From Pseudotabrizicola sp. (GTDB taxonomy: Bacteria > Pseudomonadota > Alphaproteobacteria > Rhodobacterales > Rhodobacteraceae): a stretch of DNA of 64,000 bases. The position numbers and the translations under genes are program-made. This document shows positions 45,762-54,604 of the stretch, in pieces. Location of the stretch: NCBI RefSeq assembly GCF_030656345.1, contig NZ_JAUSNR010000015.1, positions 335,418-399,417 on the forward strand, written 5' to 3'. The notes under the pieces are model-generated. The model had not been told where the DNA came from. It was given only the letters and a program-made list of their open reading frames with translations, and did not search any database. Every line of letters starts with the position of its first letter. Position 1 is the first letter of the stretch.

Positions 45762-45813
45762 GGGGGGCCAGCCCCCCAGTCCATTGGTCTCTCGACGGCG
45801 ACACCAATGGACT
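45762..45813 (-). terminator. Two adjacent hairpins between the oxidoreductase gene and fabF
   Basis: GGGGGG-CCAG-CCCCCC at 45762-45777 and an 11-bp inverted repeat AGTCCATTGGT/ACCAATGGACT (45778-45788 and 45803-45813, 14-base loop) lie back to back. They follow the oxidoreductase stop on the minus strand, with TATCCCGGGGGT (minus strand) just before, resembling part of the dispersed element. No U-run follows. A terminator or transcript-processing role is inferred. Confidence 0.5.
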
Positions 45814-45843
45814 ACCCCCGGGATAGGTTCCGGCTGAACATGA

Positions 45844-46896
45844 TCAGACCGGCAGCACCAGACCACCGCGCATCGCACTTTCCTCTGCCCGGTCCACCAG
45901 CCGCTGCAACGCCGCCCCGCACGCAAAGTCCGGCACCGCCGGGGCCTGTCCCCGGATCGCTGCAATAAAGCGCTCATAGATCGACAAGGTCGGCGGGCAC
46001 TCAACCTCGCGCCAGGTTGCGGTCAGCCGGTCCGGCCCGGTGCAGGCCAGCATGCGGCTGACGTGGTTCTCGGACCGCACCTCCAGCCCGCCCAGATCAC
46101 CATAGATCCGCAGCCGCAGGTCGTTCATATGGCCGGTGGCAAAGCGCGTCGCATGCACGACACCCAAGGCACCGCCCTCCAGCCGCACCTGCATCGTCAC
46201 GCTGTCATTGGCGTCCAGGGTGTAATCCCCGATCCGCCCGTCCGGGGCCTTGTCGAAGGTGGCCAGCCGGGCCGAAATATCAACAGCCGCCTCACCGGCG
46301 ATGAAGCTGGCAAAGTCGAGGATATGGATGCCGACATCGCCCAGCACCCCTTTTGACCCATGCGCGGTAGACAGCCGCCACAGCCATTGCGGCGTGTCGC
46401 GCCATTCGCCCCAGGCGGGCTGCGTCAGCCAGCTTTGCAGGTAAGACGCCTCAAAGTGCCGGATCTTGCCAATCAGCCCCCCTGCCACCATCGTGGCCGC
46501 CAGTTGCAGCGCGGCACCGTTGCGATAGGTCAGGTTCACCATATTGACCACGCCTGCCGTTGCCGCCGCGACTGCCATCGCCTCGGCATCCGCGGCATTG
46601 GTGGCCAGCGGCTTTTCGCACAGCACATGCTTGCCCGCCGCCACCATCGGAATGGTGGTGGCGAAATGCACGCCATCTGGCGTTACATTGGTCACCGCAT
46701 CAAACTGGCCCCAATCCAATGCTTCAGAAACCGACGCAAAGCCATTGGGAATATTGTGCTTTTCGCAAAATGCGGCGAGCGGTGCAGGCCGCGTATCGAC
46801 CCCCCCCACCAGTTCCACCCCGTCAATCGCAGCGAACCCTTCGGCATGGTTGTTCGCCATGCCCCCGGTGCCAAGGATCAAAAGCCGGACCGTCAC
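45844..46896 (-). CDS. Gfo/Idh/MocA family NAD(P)-dependent oxidoreductase
   Basis: Sugar or cyclitol dehydrogenase-like enzyme, 350 residues. The Rossmann motif is ILGTGGMANNHAEGF near the N terminus and the catalytic EKP motif is in HVLCEKPLATNAADA. C-terminal GFO/IDH domain includes HGSKGVLGDVGIHILDFASFIAG. The start overlaps the thuA stop by 4 bases, so the pair is coupled. Substrate unknown. Confidence 0.93.
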   Translation of the reverse strand: MTVRLLILGTGGMANNHAEGFAAIDGVELVGGVDTRPAPLAAFCEKHNIPNGFASVSEALDWGQFDAVTNVTPDGVHFATTIPMVAAGKHVLCEKPLATNAADAEAMAVAAATAGVVNMVNLTYRNGAALQLAATMVAGGLIGKIRHFEASYLQSWLTQPAWGEWRDTPQWLWRLSTAHGSKGVLGDVGIHILDFASFIAGEAAVDISARLATFDKAPDGRIGDYTLDANDSVTMQVRLEGGALGVVHATRFATGHMNDLRLRIYGDLGGLEVRSENHVSRMLACTGPDRLTATWREVECPPTLSIYERFIAAIRGQAPAVPDFACGAALQRLVDRAEESAMRGGLVLPV

Positions 46897-47678
46897 CGGA
46901 ACCCCTCCTCACCGTCATGGTGCAGGCGTGGCCCGCGCTCCTCAATCGGCTCCAGCGCTTCAGCCACCGGCACGTTGGGTGCCGCCGAAGGCTCTGCCAG
47001 CCGCGCCGCAGGGTTATAGGCCCATTTCACCGCGTTCAGGATCACCCGCTGCACATGGGCGTTGTGATAGGTCGGATAGGTTTCATGCCCCGGCCGGAAA
47101 TAGAACACCGACCCCGCACCGCGTTTGTAGGTCAGGCCCGACCGGAACACCTCGCCGCCCTGAAACCACGACACAAACACCGTCTCCATCGGGTCGGGCA
47201 CACCAAAGGGCTCGCCATACATTTCCTCATTCTCAAGCTCGAAATGGTCGGGCAGCCCGGCGGCAATCGGGTGGTTGCGGCTGGTCAGCCAGATCCGCTC
47301 GCGCTCGCCCGCCTCACGCCATGTCAGGTTGCAGGGGCTTCCCATCAGCCGCTTGAACGGCTTGGCAAAATGCGCCGAGTGCAGGAAAATCGCGCCCATG
47401 CCGGACCAGACCGCATCGCAGACCCGCTCCACCACCGCGTCGGCCACATCGCCATGCGCCGCATGGCCCCACCAGATCAGCACATCGGTTTCCGCCAGCT
47501 TTTGCGCCGTCAGCCCATGCTCGGGGTCTTGCAGCGTGACGGTCGAGGCTGTCACCCCGGCATCATTGTTCAGCGCATCGGCAATCGCGGCATGCATCCC
47601 CGCAGGGTATATCTCTGCCACGATCTTGTTTTTGCGCTCGTGAACATTCTCGCCCCAGACCGTTACCCGGATCGCCAT
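46893..47678 (-). CDS. ThuA domain protein (trehalose/sugar utilisation)
   Basis: A 261-residue ThuA-like protein with a glutamine-amidotransferase-like fold: MAIRVTVWGENVHERKN, AQKLAETDVLIWWGHAAHGDV and SAHFAKPFKRLMGSPCNLTWREAGE. ThuA proteins occur with Gfo/Idh/MocA dehydrogenases in disaccharide catabolism (ThuAB converts disaccharides to 3-keto derivatives in rhizobia); the coupling here suggests the same. A LacI-type palindrome lies about 48 bases upstream. Confidence 0.92.
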   Translation of the reverse strand: MAIRVTVWGENVHERKNKIVAEIYPAGMHAAIADALNNDAGVTASTVTLQDPEHGLTAQKLAETDVLIWWGHAAHGDVADAVVERVCDAVWSGMGAIFLHSAHFAKPFKRLMGSPCNLTWREAGERERIWLTSRNHPIAAGLPDHFELENEEMYGEPFGVPDPMETVFVSWFQGGEVFRSGLTYKRGAGSVFYFRPGHETYPTYHNAHVQRVILNAVKWAYNPAARLAEPSAAPNVPVAEALEPIEERGPRLHHDGEEGFR

Positions 47679-47725
47679 GGCGATTCCCTCCTATGCTTGC
47701 GCTGTCACAGGCTGGATAGCACCAT

Positions 47726-47739
47726 CCAAAGCGCTTTGG
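47726..47739. promoter_or_regulatory. LacI-family-type operator upstream of thuA
   Basis: CCAAAGCGCTTTGG is a perfect 14-base palindrome with the AAAGCGCTTT core and central CG that LacI-family sugar repressors of proteobacteria recognise. It sits 48 bases before the thuA ATG, a good position for repression. No LacI-type gene is in this window. Confidence 0.55.
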
Positions 47740-47755
47740 CAGAGGGGCTTTTTCC

Positions 47756-47777
47756 GGGCGGCAAAGCCCCGCCGCCC
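47756..47777 (-). terminator. Hairpin after dctM
   Basis: GGGCGGC-loop of 8-GCCGCCC, 7 perfect pairs, begins 7 bases beyond the dctM stop on the minus strand. No U-run follows directly. It could reduce read-through from the TRAP operon into thuA-gfo. Confidence 0.5.
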
Positions 47778-47783
47778 AGGCGT

Positions 47784-50135
47784 TTAGCCCAGCAGGTTGG
47801 GCACAATCGTCACGATCCACGGCGCGAAATACAGCAGCAAAAGCGCGCCCATCTGGATCAGCACAAACGGGATCACCCCGGTATAGATCTGCCGCGTTGT
47901 CACCTCTTTCGGGGCCACCCCGCGCAGATAGAACAGCGCAAAGCCGAAGGGGGGCGTCAGGAAACTGGTCTGCAGGTTCACCGTAATCATGATCGTGACC
48001 CAGCTCGGGTCAAAGGTGCCGCCATAGATCACCGGCCCGACAATCGGCACCACGATGTAGATGATCTCCAGAAAATCCAGCACGAACCCAAGGATGAACA
48101 GCACCAGCATCACGATCAGAAACGCCGTCAGCTCATTGTCGAAACTGCGCAGAAAGCTCTGGATGTAATGCTCGCCACCAAAGCTGATCAGCACAAGGTT
48201 CAGGATCTGGCTGCCGATCAGAATGGCAAAGACCATGCTGGTGATCTTCGCCGTCTCGCGCACCACCGATGTCAGCACCGCCCCGCGCCACAGCACCCAG
48301 CAGGCATAGAGAATGCCGAACATGGTGAAACTGTACGCCCCCATCGCCACCCAGAACGCGACGATCTGTTCCGTCGTGGTGGTGCCAAGCCCCAGCCGCA
48401 GGTCAAAGTTGACGCCCACCAGCAGCATGATCACCAGCGCGAAGGACGCCCCGATGATAAGGCGCGGGCTGCGCCCCTGATCTTTCAGCCTGCGATAGGC
48501 TGCCAGCAACAACGCCCCGCCTGCCCCCAACGCCGCCGCCGGTGTCGGGTTGGTAATGCCGCCAAGGATAGACCCCAGCACCGCCACCACCAGCACCAGC
48601 GGCGGAAACACCACCCTTATGATGTCGTTCTGCACCAGCATCGGCATCGCCGCCCACAGCGCCCAGACCACCAGCCCGAACGGCAGCGCCAGCCACAGCA
48701 GGCTGACCCCCGGCGACATCAGCGGCCCGATGAACAGCGCATCCACCACCAGCCCCAGCGCCACCCCGGCCAGCCCGACCCAGACCGGGCGATGATCCGC
48801 CATCGGGGCCAGCCCGCGCGCCGTGGTCAGCGTCAGCGCGGCCAGCAGGAACAGCACCGCCACGCCGGTGCCGACGGGCGCCCGGCTGTCCTCCCGCGCG
48901 ACCCGTGCCGCAGCGCGTTCCTCCGGCGTCAGCGCACGGGCCTGCACCGCCCCGCCACCTGCGGCAATCGACGCCTGCTCGGCCACCGCCGCATCCCAGC
49001 GCTCCTGCCCGTGCAGGGCGATCATGCTGGCCTGGCATTGTTCAGACACATTGGTGCGCAGCGACGCGCCTTGTCCGCCATCGCTGAAACTGTCCACCGT
49101 CATGTCCTGCGATCCGATCAGGTTGACCTGCGCCAGCATTAGAAACCCGCCGATCAGCGCCGCCGGCACGATCAGGAACCACATCGTCGCCTCACGCCGG
49201 GTGACGATTTGTCCATTGCCTTCGGTCAGCTGAATCGCGGGCGCTTTCCCCGGATTGGCCAGCGCAAAGCCAAAGGCGTAAGCGGCGTACAAAAACGCCA
49301 GCATCAACCCCGGCAGAATCGCCGCCTGAAACAGGGTGCCCACCGACACCACCGCCGCCCGGCCCAGATAGGTCAGCGCATCCGAACAGCCCGCGGCCTG
49401 CGCCCGCACCTCCTGACCCGAGGCATAAAGATCCCCCGCCATCGTACCCAAGAGCACGATGACAATCGACGGCGGAATGATCTGGCCCAGCGTGCCACTC
49501 GCCGCGATCACCCCGGTCGCCAGCTGCGGGCTGTAGCCCGCGCGCAGCATGGTGGGCAGGCTCAGCAGCCCCATCGTCACCACAGTGGCACCCACAATCC
49601 CGGTGGATGCGGCCAGAAACGCCCCCACCACCACGACCGAAACCGCCAGCCCCCCCGGCAGCGGGCCAAACACCCGCGCCATGGTGGTCAGCAGGTCATT
49701 GGCAATTTTGGACCGTTCCAGCACAATGCCCATCATCACGAACATCAGCACCGCCAGCAGTGTCTCGATCGACGCCCCCGCGATCACCCGCTCGTTCATC
49801 CGGTTCACGATGAACGACAGGTTGCGGTCCATCGCCACCTCCCAGCCGCCCGGAAACAGCGACACCTCCACGCGCGGCAGATCCGGATAGCGGAAGGTGG
49901 TGATGTCGATCCCCGCCACCCCCTGCGCCTGCAGGGCGCGGTACGCCGCCGACCCGGTATCAATCGCCTGATGGATCAGCACCCCCGCCGAATCCAGCGC
50001 TGCAATGATGCCAAAGCCGATGATCCCGGCCCCGCCAATGGCAAAGGCCACCGGAAAGCCGGAAATGATCCCGCCAAACAGGCACAGGAACACGATCAGC
50101 AGACCGACCTCAACGCCGTCCAGACCAAAAAGCAT
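47784..50135 (-). CDS. TRAP transporter large permease (DctM type), expanded form
   Basis: The transport channel of a tripartite ATP-independent periplasmic importer. At 783 residues it far exceeds the usual 425-450. The start (FGGIISGFPVAFAIGGAGIIGF) and TRAP signature regions (SGTLGQIIPPSIVIVLLG; LDFLEIIYIVVPIVGPVI; NLQTSFLTPPFGFALFYL) are normal. The excess is a soluble segment at about residues 50-110, another at about 345-418 (charged, Gln/Ala-rich), and about five extra TM helices at 418-578. Cotranscribed with dctQ 15 bases upstream. Confidence 0.93.
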   Translation of the reverse strand: MLFGLDGVEVGLLIVFLCLFGGIISGFPVAFAIGGAGIIGFGIIAALDSAGVLIHQAIDTGSAAYRALQAQGVAGIDITTFRYPDLPRVEVSLFPGGWEVAMDRNLSFIVNRMNERVIAGASIETLLAVLMFVMMGIVLERSKIANDLLTTMARVFGPLPGGLAVSVVVVGAFLAASTGIVGATVVTMGLLSLPTMLRAGYSPQLATGVIAASGTLGQIIPPSIVIVLLGTMAGDLYASGQEVRAQAAGCSDALTYLGRAAVVSVGTLFQAAILPGLMLAFLYAAYAFGFALANPGKAPAIQLTEGNGQIVTRREATMWFLIVPAALIGGFLMLAQVNLIGSQDMTVDSFSDGGQGASLRTNVSEQCQASMIALHGQERWDAAVAEQASIAAGGGAVQARALTPEERAAARVAREDSRAPVGTGVAVLFLLAALTLTTARGLAPMADHRPVWVGLAGVALGLVVDALFIGPLMSPGVSLLWLALPFGLVVWALWAAMPMLVQNDIIRVVFPPLVLVVAVLGSILGGITNPTPAAALGAGGALLLAAYRRLKDQGRSPRLIIGASFALVIMLLVGVNFDLRLGLGTTTTEQIVAFWVAMGAYSFTMFGILYACWVLWRGAVLTSVVRETAKITSMVFAILIGSQILNLVLISFGGEHYIQSFLRSFDNELTAFLIVMLVLFILGFVLDFLEIIYIVVPIVGPVIYGGTFDPSWVTIMITVNLQTSFLTPPFGFALFYLRGVAPKEVTTRQIYTGVIPFVLIQMGALLLLYFAPWIVTIVPNLLG

Positions 50136-50150
50136 AATCTCGTCCGTCCC

Positions 50151-51068
50151 TTATCGTGATTGCAGGTCCTGGGCACTGCCGCCCGGCGCATCCCGGTCCA
50201 GATACCGCGCCTCGGCCTCCGGCCCTTCGATGAATTCCAGATAGGATCGCCAGAAGAAGGCCCAGGCGTGGATGAACACCAGCGCGCAGAAGGCGATCAT
50301 CAGCAGCTTGAACAGGAAATAGGCGTCAAACCCGTTGGGCGAAAAGGCAATCGTCTCGACATTCCATTTGAAGATCCGCGCCTTGGCCAGCAGCGACTCC
50401 AGCTTGTCACTCGCCGAGACCTTGGGCGTGACCAGTGACCGCCACATGAAAAACCACGCATAAAGCCAGGTCAGCACCGCCACCGGCATCATGAACAGCA
50501 CACAGCCTGCCATGTCGATGACCCGCCGGGTGCGGAAACGCACATTGGCATAGAGAAGATCCACCCGCACATGGCCGCCCTGCACAAAGGTATAGGTGAT
50601 GCACAGACAGACGATCATGGCGTTGTACAGCTTCAGCTCTTCCGACCACCACGACAGATCGCGCAGAAATGACGGCCCCGGCAGCAGCGGATAGCCAAAG
50701 GGTGCAAAGGGCCCGAACTCCAGCGCCGCCACCCGGAAGATGCGCTGCAAAAAGATGATCACGATTTGCTGCAACACCATCAACAGCCCGAACCAGGCCA
50801 CAAACCGCCCGATCCCGTTGGCAAAGCCTTCCAGCCCGCGCACCAACCCCCACAGAAAGCCGCGCCGGACCATGCCAATCGCGGTCAGCACCAGAAATGT
50901 GGTCATCACCACAAAGAAAAACTCGACCGAGGCCCCGTAAAAGATGAACCGCGCCAGCGCCTCCCGGTCCGCCCAGTTCAGCCACAACCCCGGATTGGCC
51001 ACCGCCACCCCAAGGTTGACAAAGGCCATGCCGATATTGCCGATCACCCACAAAATGCCGTCCAGCAC
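50151..51068 (-). CDS. TRAP transporter small permease (DctQ type), long form
   Basis: Four-helix partner of the large permease; 305 residues instead of 160-200, with an N-terminal extension containing three hydrophobic segments (residues about 1-95). The DctQ core is visible: YNAMIVCLCITYTFVQGGHVRVDLLYANVRFRTRRVIDM. I chose GTG 51068; the frame is open to ATG 51125, which lies at the edge of a repeat element and would add 19 Gly/Cys-rich residues. Start uncertain. Confidence 0.87.
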   Translation of the reverse strand: MLDGILWVIGNIGMAFVNLGVAVANPGLWLNWADREALARFIFYGASVEFFFVVMTTFLVLTAIGMVRRGFLWGLVRGLEGFANGIGRFVAWFGLLMVLQQIVIIFLQRIFRVAALEFGPFAPFGYPLLPGPSFLRDLSWWSEELKLYNAMIVCLCITYTFVQGGHVRVDLLYANVRFRTRRVIDMAGCVLFMMPVAVLTWLYAWFFMWRSLVTPKVSASDKLESLLAKARIFKWNVETIAFSPNGFDAYFLFKLLMIAFCALVFIHAWAFFWRSYLEFIEGPEAEARYLDRDAPGGSAQDLQSR

Positions 51069-51128
51069 GTCGCCCCCCGTCTCATCCAAACCGCACCCGG
51101 CCCCACAATCCGGACCGCCCCCCATTCA

Positions 51129-51175
51129 TCTGTTCATAAATAGCCCAGGGGGGTCCGGGGGGAGGATCCCCCCGG
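51129..51175 (-). repeat. Dispersed hairpin-tail element between dctP and dctQ
   Basis: On the minus strand: CCGGGGGG-ATCCT-CCCCCCGG (8-bp stem), then ACCCCCCTGGGCTATTTATGAACAGATGAA. Same layout as 13158-13202. It lies between the binding-protein gene and the permease genes in the direction of transcription, where a partial terminator would keep binding protein in excess over permease. Confidence 0.65.
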
Positions 51176-51226
51176 GGTCAGCCACAAACGCAGCGCCAGC
51201 AGGAAAACCCCGCCAGCGCACAGCCC

Positions 51227-52312
51227 TTACCCCAACACGCGGTCGCGCTGCGCGGTATAGGTGCCGTCCGAGATCTTCAGCCAGGACGACGAGGCCTTCA
51301 TCGAGGCCATCGCAGAGTCGTAGACCTTCTTGTAGATCTCATCGCCCATGTTCTCGTCATGCACCGCCTGACTTGCCGCGCCAAAGGCATCCCAGACCGA
51401 ATCCGGGAATTCCATCGTGCGCACGCCCGCCGCCTGCAGGCGGGCAAGGGCGGCCCCGTTCTGGGTCAGGAACTGCGCCAGATTCCACTGGTGTCCGTCG
51501 CCCGAGACGATCTCGATGATCTTCTGCTGCACCGGGGTCAGGCTCTCGAACACATCGCGGTTGGTGGCCAGTGACAGACCGGCGCCGGGCTCGTGGAAGC
51601 CTGCGGGGTAATAAATCTTGGTGATCTCCTGCAGCCCCAGCTTTTCATCGGCCCAAGGCCCGATCCATTCGGTGGCATCAATCGCACCCGATGACAGCGC
51701 CTGATAGACCTCGCTGCCCGGGATGTTCTGCACCGACGCGCCCATCTTGCCAAGCGCAAGGCCGCCCAGACCCGGCATGCGGAACTTCAGCCCCTGAAAA
51801 TCATCGGGTCCGGTGATTTCCTTGCGGAACCAGCCGCCACCCTGTGCGCCGGTGTTGCCGGCCAGAAACGACTTGATGCCAAAGATCTGGCCCAGTTCGT
51901 CATGCAGTTCCATGCCGCCATTGTGGTAGTACCAGTTCGCCAGCTCCTGCGCGGTCATCCCGAAAGGCACGGCGGTAAAGAAGGCATAGGCCGGGTGCTG
52001 ACCGACAAAATAGTAGTCCGCCCCGTGATACATATCAGCCTGACCCGAGGTTACGGCGTCAAACACCTCGAACGCCCCCACCAGCTCGCCTGCGGCTTTC
52101 AGGTCCACCGTCAGCTGGCCATCGGTCAGCGCGGTGATCATGTCGGCGCAGCGCTGGGCAGAGTCATGCACCCCCGCCAGCCCGCGGCCCCAGGTGGTGA
52201 CCAGCGTCAGCGTGCGGTTGCCCTGCGCATACATCGGGGCTGCCAGCGTGGTCGCGGCAGCAGCCGCCCCTCCGCCAAGCGCAGCCTTCGTCAAAAAGGA
52301 ACGACGGTCCAT
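51227..52312 (-). CDS. TRAP transporter substrate-binding protein (DctP/TakP type)
   Basis: Periplasmic binding component, 361 residues. The twin-arginine signal MDRRSFLTKAALGGGAAAAA begins at ATG 52312 after GGAGGAG. The core sequence GNTGAQGGGWFRKEI and DATEWIGPWADEKLGL closely resemble TakP of Rhodobacter sphaeroides, which binds 2-oxo acids, so a 2-oxo or 2-hydroxy carboxylate substrate is likely but unproven. Confidence 0.93.
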   Translation of the reverse strand: MDRRSFLTKAALGGGAAAAATTLAAPMYAQGNRTLTLVTTWGRGLAGVHDSAQRCADMITALTDGQLTVDLKAAGELVGAFEVFDAVTSGQADMYHGADYYFVGQHPAYAFFTAVPFGMTAQELANWYYHNGGMELHDELGQIFGIKSFLAGNTGAQGGGWFRKEITGPDDFQGLKFRMPGLGGLALGKMGASVQNIPGSEVYQALSSGAIDATEWIGPWADEKLGLQEITKIYYPAGFHEPGAGLSLATNRDVFESLTPVQQKIIEIVSGDGHQWNLAQFLTQNGAALARLQAAGVRTMEFPDSVWDAFGAASQAVHDENMGDEIYKKVYDSAMASMKASSSWLKISDGTYTAQRDRVLG

Positions 52313-52450
52313 CGGCACTCTCCTCCCGTTTATTGATTGCCCTGCAAGCGGCCTCCACCACTGCGGTCTGATGACATTATCGTGAGGACGTTGGGCCGGA
52401 AATACCGACAACTACGCACAGAGGGGCCAATTCGACAAAAATGTCAGTGA

Positions 52451-52484
52451 CGGATTGCCCGCCCGGATTGCCCCCGGATTGCCC
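52451..52484. promoter_or_regulatory. Three direct repeats CGGATTGCCC in the TRAP/two-component intergenic region
   Basis: CGGATTGCCC occurs at 52451-52460, 52464-52473 and 52475-52484 (spacings 13 and 11), directly followed by a TTGACC -35-like hexamer at 52486-52491. The region separates divergent dctP and the histidine kinase gene. About one helical turn between copies suggests a same-face operator. Confidence 0.55.
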
Positions 52485-52538
52485 GTTGACCGCGCCCGCA
52501 TCCCCCCGCACTCTGCCGGTCAGTGTCGGGGGAACAGC

Positions 52539-53966
52539 ATGGCCACAGGCCACAGGGACAACCGCAGGGACAGCCGCAGCGACGGCCACAGGCTCAGCTA
52601 TGGGCAAAAGGTTTTTCTGTTGGCCACGCTGCCGCTTGTGCTGGCGATGGCGGTGCTGTCGGTTCTGGTCACGCGTGAGGCCCGGCAGATGTCGGAACGC
52701 GAAATCGCGGTGCTCGAAACCCAGCTGATCGCCACCAAACAGGCCGAGCTGAAAAACTACCTGTCGATCGCCCGCACCGCCTTTGGTCCGATCTACGGCA
52801 ATGCCCTGCCCGATGACCAGCGCGCAAAAACCCGCGTGGCGCAAATCCTTGCCGCGATGACCTATGGCACCGACGGGTTTTTCTTCGTCTACGATTACAA
52901 CGGGCGCAACATCGTCAGCCCGCGCCAGACCTGGCTGATCGAGAAAGACTGGGCCGGGCTGAAAGATACCGAAGGCACCCCCGTCGTCGACCGCCTGATC
53001 GAACTGGCACGGGCAGGCTCCGGCTATCACAGCTATGTCTGGCCCAAACCCTCGACCGGGCGCGACGGGCGGATGATCACCTATGTCATCGGGTTGCAGG
53101 ACTGGCGCTGGGCGGTCGGCACCGGGGTGTTCATCGACGATGTGCTGACATCCGTTGCCGCCGCCCGGGCTGAAACCACCGCCCGCGTCAGCCGCACCTT
53201 TGTCTATATCGGGGCCATCACTGCCGCCGCCGTGCTGGCGGTGTTCCTGTCGGGCCTGTTTCTGAACCTGCGCGAACGCCGTCTGGCCGATCAGAAGCTC
53301 AAGGCCCTGACCCAGCGTATCTTTGACACGCAGGAAGAAGAGCGCGGCCGCGTCGCGCGCGAATTGCACGACAGCATCAGCCAGATCCTTGTCGGCGTGC
53401 GCTACACCCTCGAACTCGCCCGCCGCCGGCTGACCATCGGGGACACCAGTGCCGGCGAAAGCCTTGGCCAGGGCATCGAGAACCTGAACGGCGCGATTCA
53501 AGAGGTGCGGCGCATCAGCCGCGACCTGCGCCCCGGCGTGCTGGATGATCTTGGCCTTGGCCCGGCCCTGCAATCGCTGGCCGAAGAATTCGGCCGCCGC
53601 ACCGGCATCACGGTCGATTATGTCACCAACCCGTTCCGCAACCGTCTCGACCCCGAGGCCAAGATCGCGCTTTACCGCATCGCACAAGAGGCGCTGACCA
53701 ATATCGAACGCCACTCCGGTGCCACACATGTCAGAATGCTGGTGCGCGGCACCAAGGATGGCGCGGTGGTCCGGATCGAGGACAACGGCAACGGCATGCC
53801 ACCCGACCGCCGCGACGGGCTTGGCCTGCGCAACATGGCCGAACGGGTGGAACAGCTTGACGGCACCCTGCGCATCCTGTCATCCCGCACCGGCACGCTG
53901 ATCGAGGCGCAGGTGCCGCTGTCGCACATGCTGCCCCCCACCGGAACCGCAGAGGCATCGCAATGA
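52539..53966 (+). CDS. Sensor histidine kinase with Cache-type sensor and HisKA_3 domain
   Basis: A 475-residue NarL-type kinase. TM1 (about residues 25-45) and TM2 (about 220-245) flank a periplasmic Cache_2-like sensor (TYGTDGFFFVYDYNGRNIVSPRQTWLIEKD, WRWAVGTGVFIDDV). The phospho-accepting His is near 277 in RGRVARELHDSISQILVG, followed by a HATPase with EALTNIERHSGA and DNGNGMP, DGLGLRNM. ATG 52539 follows GGGGGA. Cache_2 sensors bind small carboxylates, matching the adjacent TRAP importer. Overlaps the regulator gene by 4 bases. Confidence 0.93.
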   Translation: MATGHRDNRRDSRSDGHRLSYGQKVFLLATLPLVLAMAVLSVLVTREARQMSEREIAVLETQLIATKQAELKNYLSIARTAFGPIYGNALPDDQRAKTRVAQILAAMTYGTDGFFFVYDYNGRNIVSPRQTWLIEKDWAGLKDTEGTPVVDRLIELARAGSGYHSYVWPKPSTGRDGRMITYVIGLQDWRWAVGTGVFIDDVLTSVAAARAETTARVSRTFVYIGAITAAAVLAVFLSGLFLNLRERRLADQKLKALTQRIFDTQEEERGRVARELHDSISQILVGVRYTLELARRRLTIGDTSAGESLGQGIENLNGAIQEVRRISRDLRPGVLDDLGLGPALQSLAEEFGRRTGITVDYVTNPFRNRLDPEAKIALYRIAQEALTNIERHSGATHVRMLVRGTKDGAVVRIEDNGNGMPPDRRDGLGLRNMAERVEQLDGTLRILSSRTGTLIEAQVPLSHMLPPTGTAEASQ

Positions 53967-54604
53967 CCAAAACCCGGGTTCTGATCGTGGACGACCACCC
54001 GATGGTGGCCGCAGGCATCCGCGCCATTCTGGAAACCTATGACGATATCCATGTCGTCGGCACCCTGTCCAATGGCCGCGATGCCATTGACCGCGTGGCC
54101 GAGCTTGACCCCGATGTGATGCTGCTGGATCTGAACATGCCGCAGATCAGCGGGCTGGCCGCGACCGAGATCATCCTCGAACGCCGCCCCGACACCCGCA
54201 TCCTGATCCTGTCGATGCATGACAGCCCCGAATACATCTCCACCGCGCTCAGCCACGGGGCGATGGGGTATCTGCTGAAGGACGTGCCGACCGAAGAGGT
54301 CAAGCTGGCCATCGACACCGTGATGAAAGGCCGCCGCTATCTGTGCACCGGGGCGGCCCAAAGCCTGAAACCCGCAGGCGACAACGCGCGCGAACCGCTG
54401 ACCAGCCGTGAACAGACCATCCTGCTGGAACTGGCACAGGGCCGGTCCAACAAAGAGGTGGCCATCGCGCTGGATATCTCTGTCCGCACGGTGGAAACCC
54501 ACCGCAAGAACATCAAACGCAAACTCGGCATCAGCTCCACCGCCGGGCTGACCCGCTACGCCATGGAACACGGGGTGTTGCAAGGCACCGGACAGGGTCG
54601 ATGA
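53963..54604 (+). CDS. NarL/LuxR-type response regulator
   Basis: A 213-residue regulator. The receiver has acidic residues Asp10-Asp11, phospho-acceptor Asp56 (MLLDLNMP) and Lys in GYLLKDVP. The C-terminal LuxR HTH reads LTSREQTILLELAQGRSNKEVAIALDISVRTVETHRKNIKRKLG. Start and stop overlap neighbours by 4 bases each, so it is in a kinase-regulator-phosphotransferase operon. Likely target is the divergent TRAP operon. Confidence 0.96.
   Translation: MTKTRVLIVDDHPMVAAGIRAILETYDDIHVVGTLSNGRDAIDRVAELDPDVMLLDLNMPQISGLAATEIILERRPDTRILILSMHDSPEYISTALSHGAMGYLLKDVPTEEVKLAIDTVMKGRRYLCTGAAQSLKPAGDNAREPLTSREQTILLELAQGRSNKEVAIALDISVRTVETHRKNIKRKLGISSTAGLTRYAMEHGVLQGTGQGR

Noticed and set aside
46560..49142. 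Very long open frame (860 codons) on the plus strand opposite dctM, thuA and the oxidoreductase gene
   Set aside because: The translation is rich in His, Arg, Gln and Pro, has no family motif, and lies antisense to well-supported genes. It is a GC-rich codon-bias shadow.
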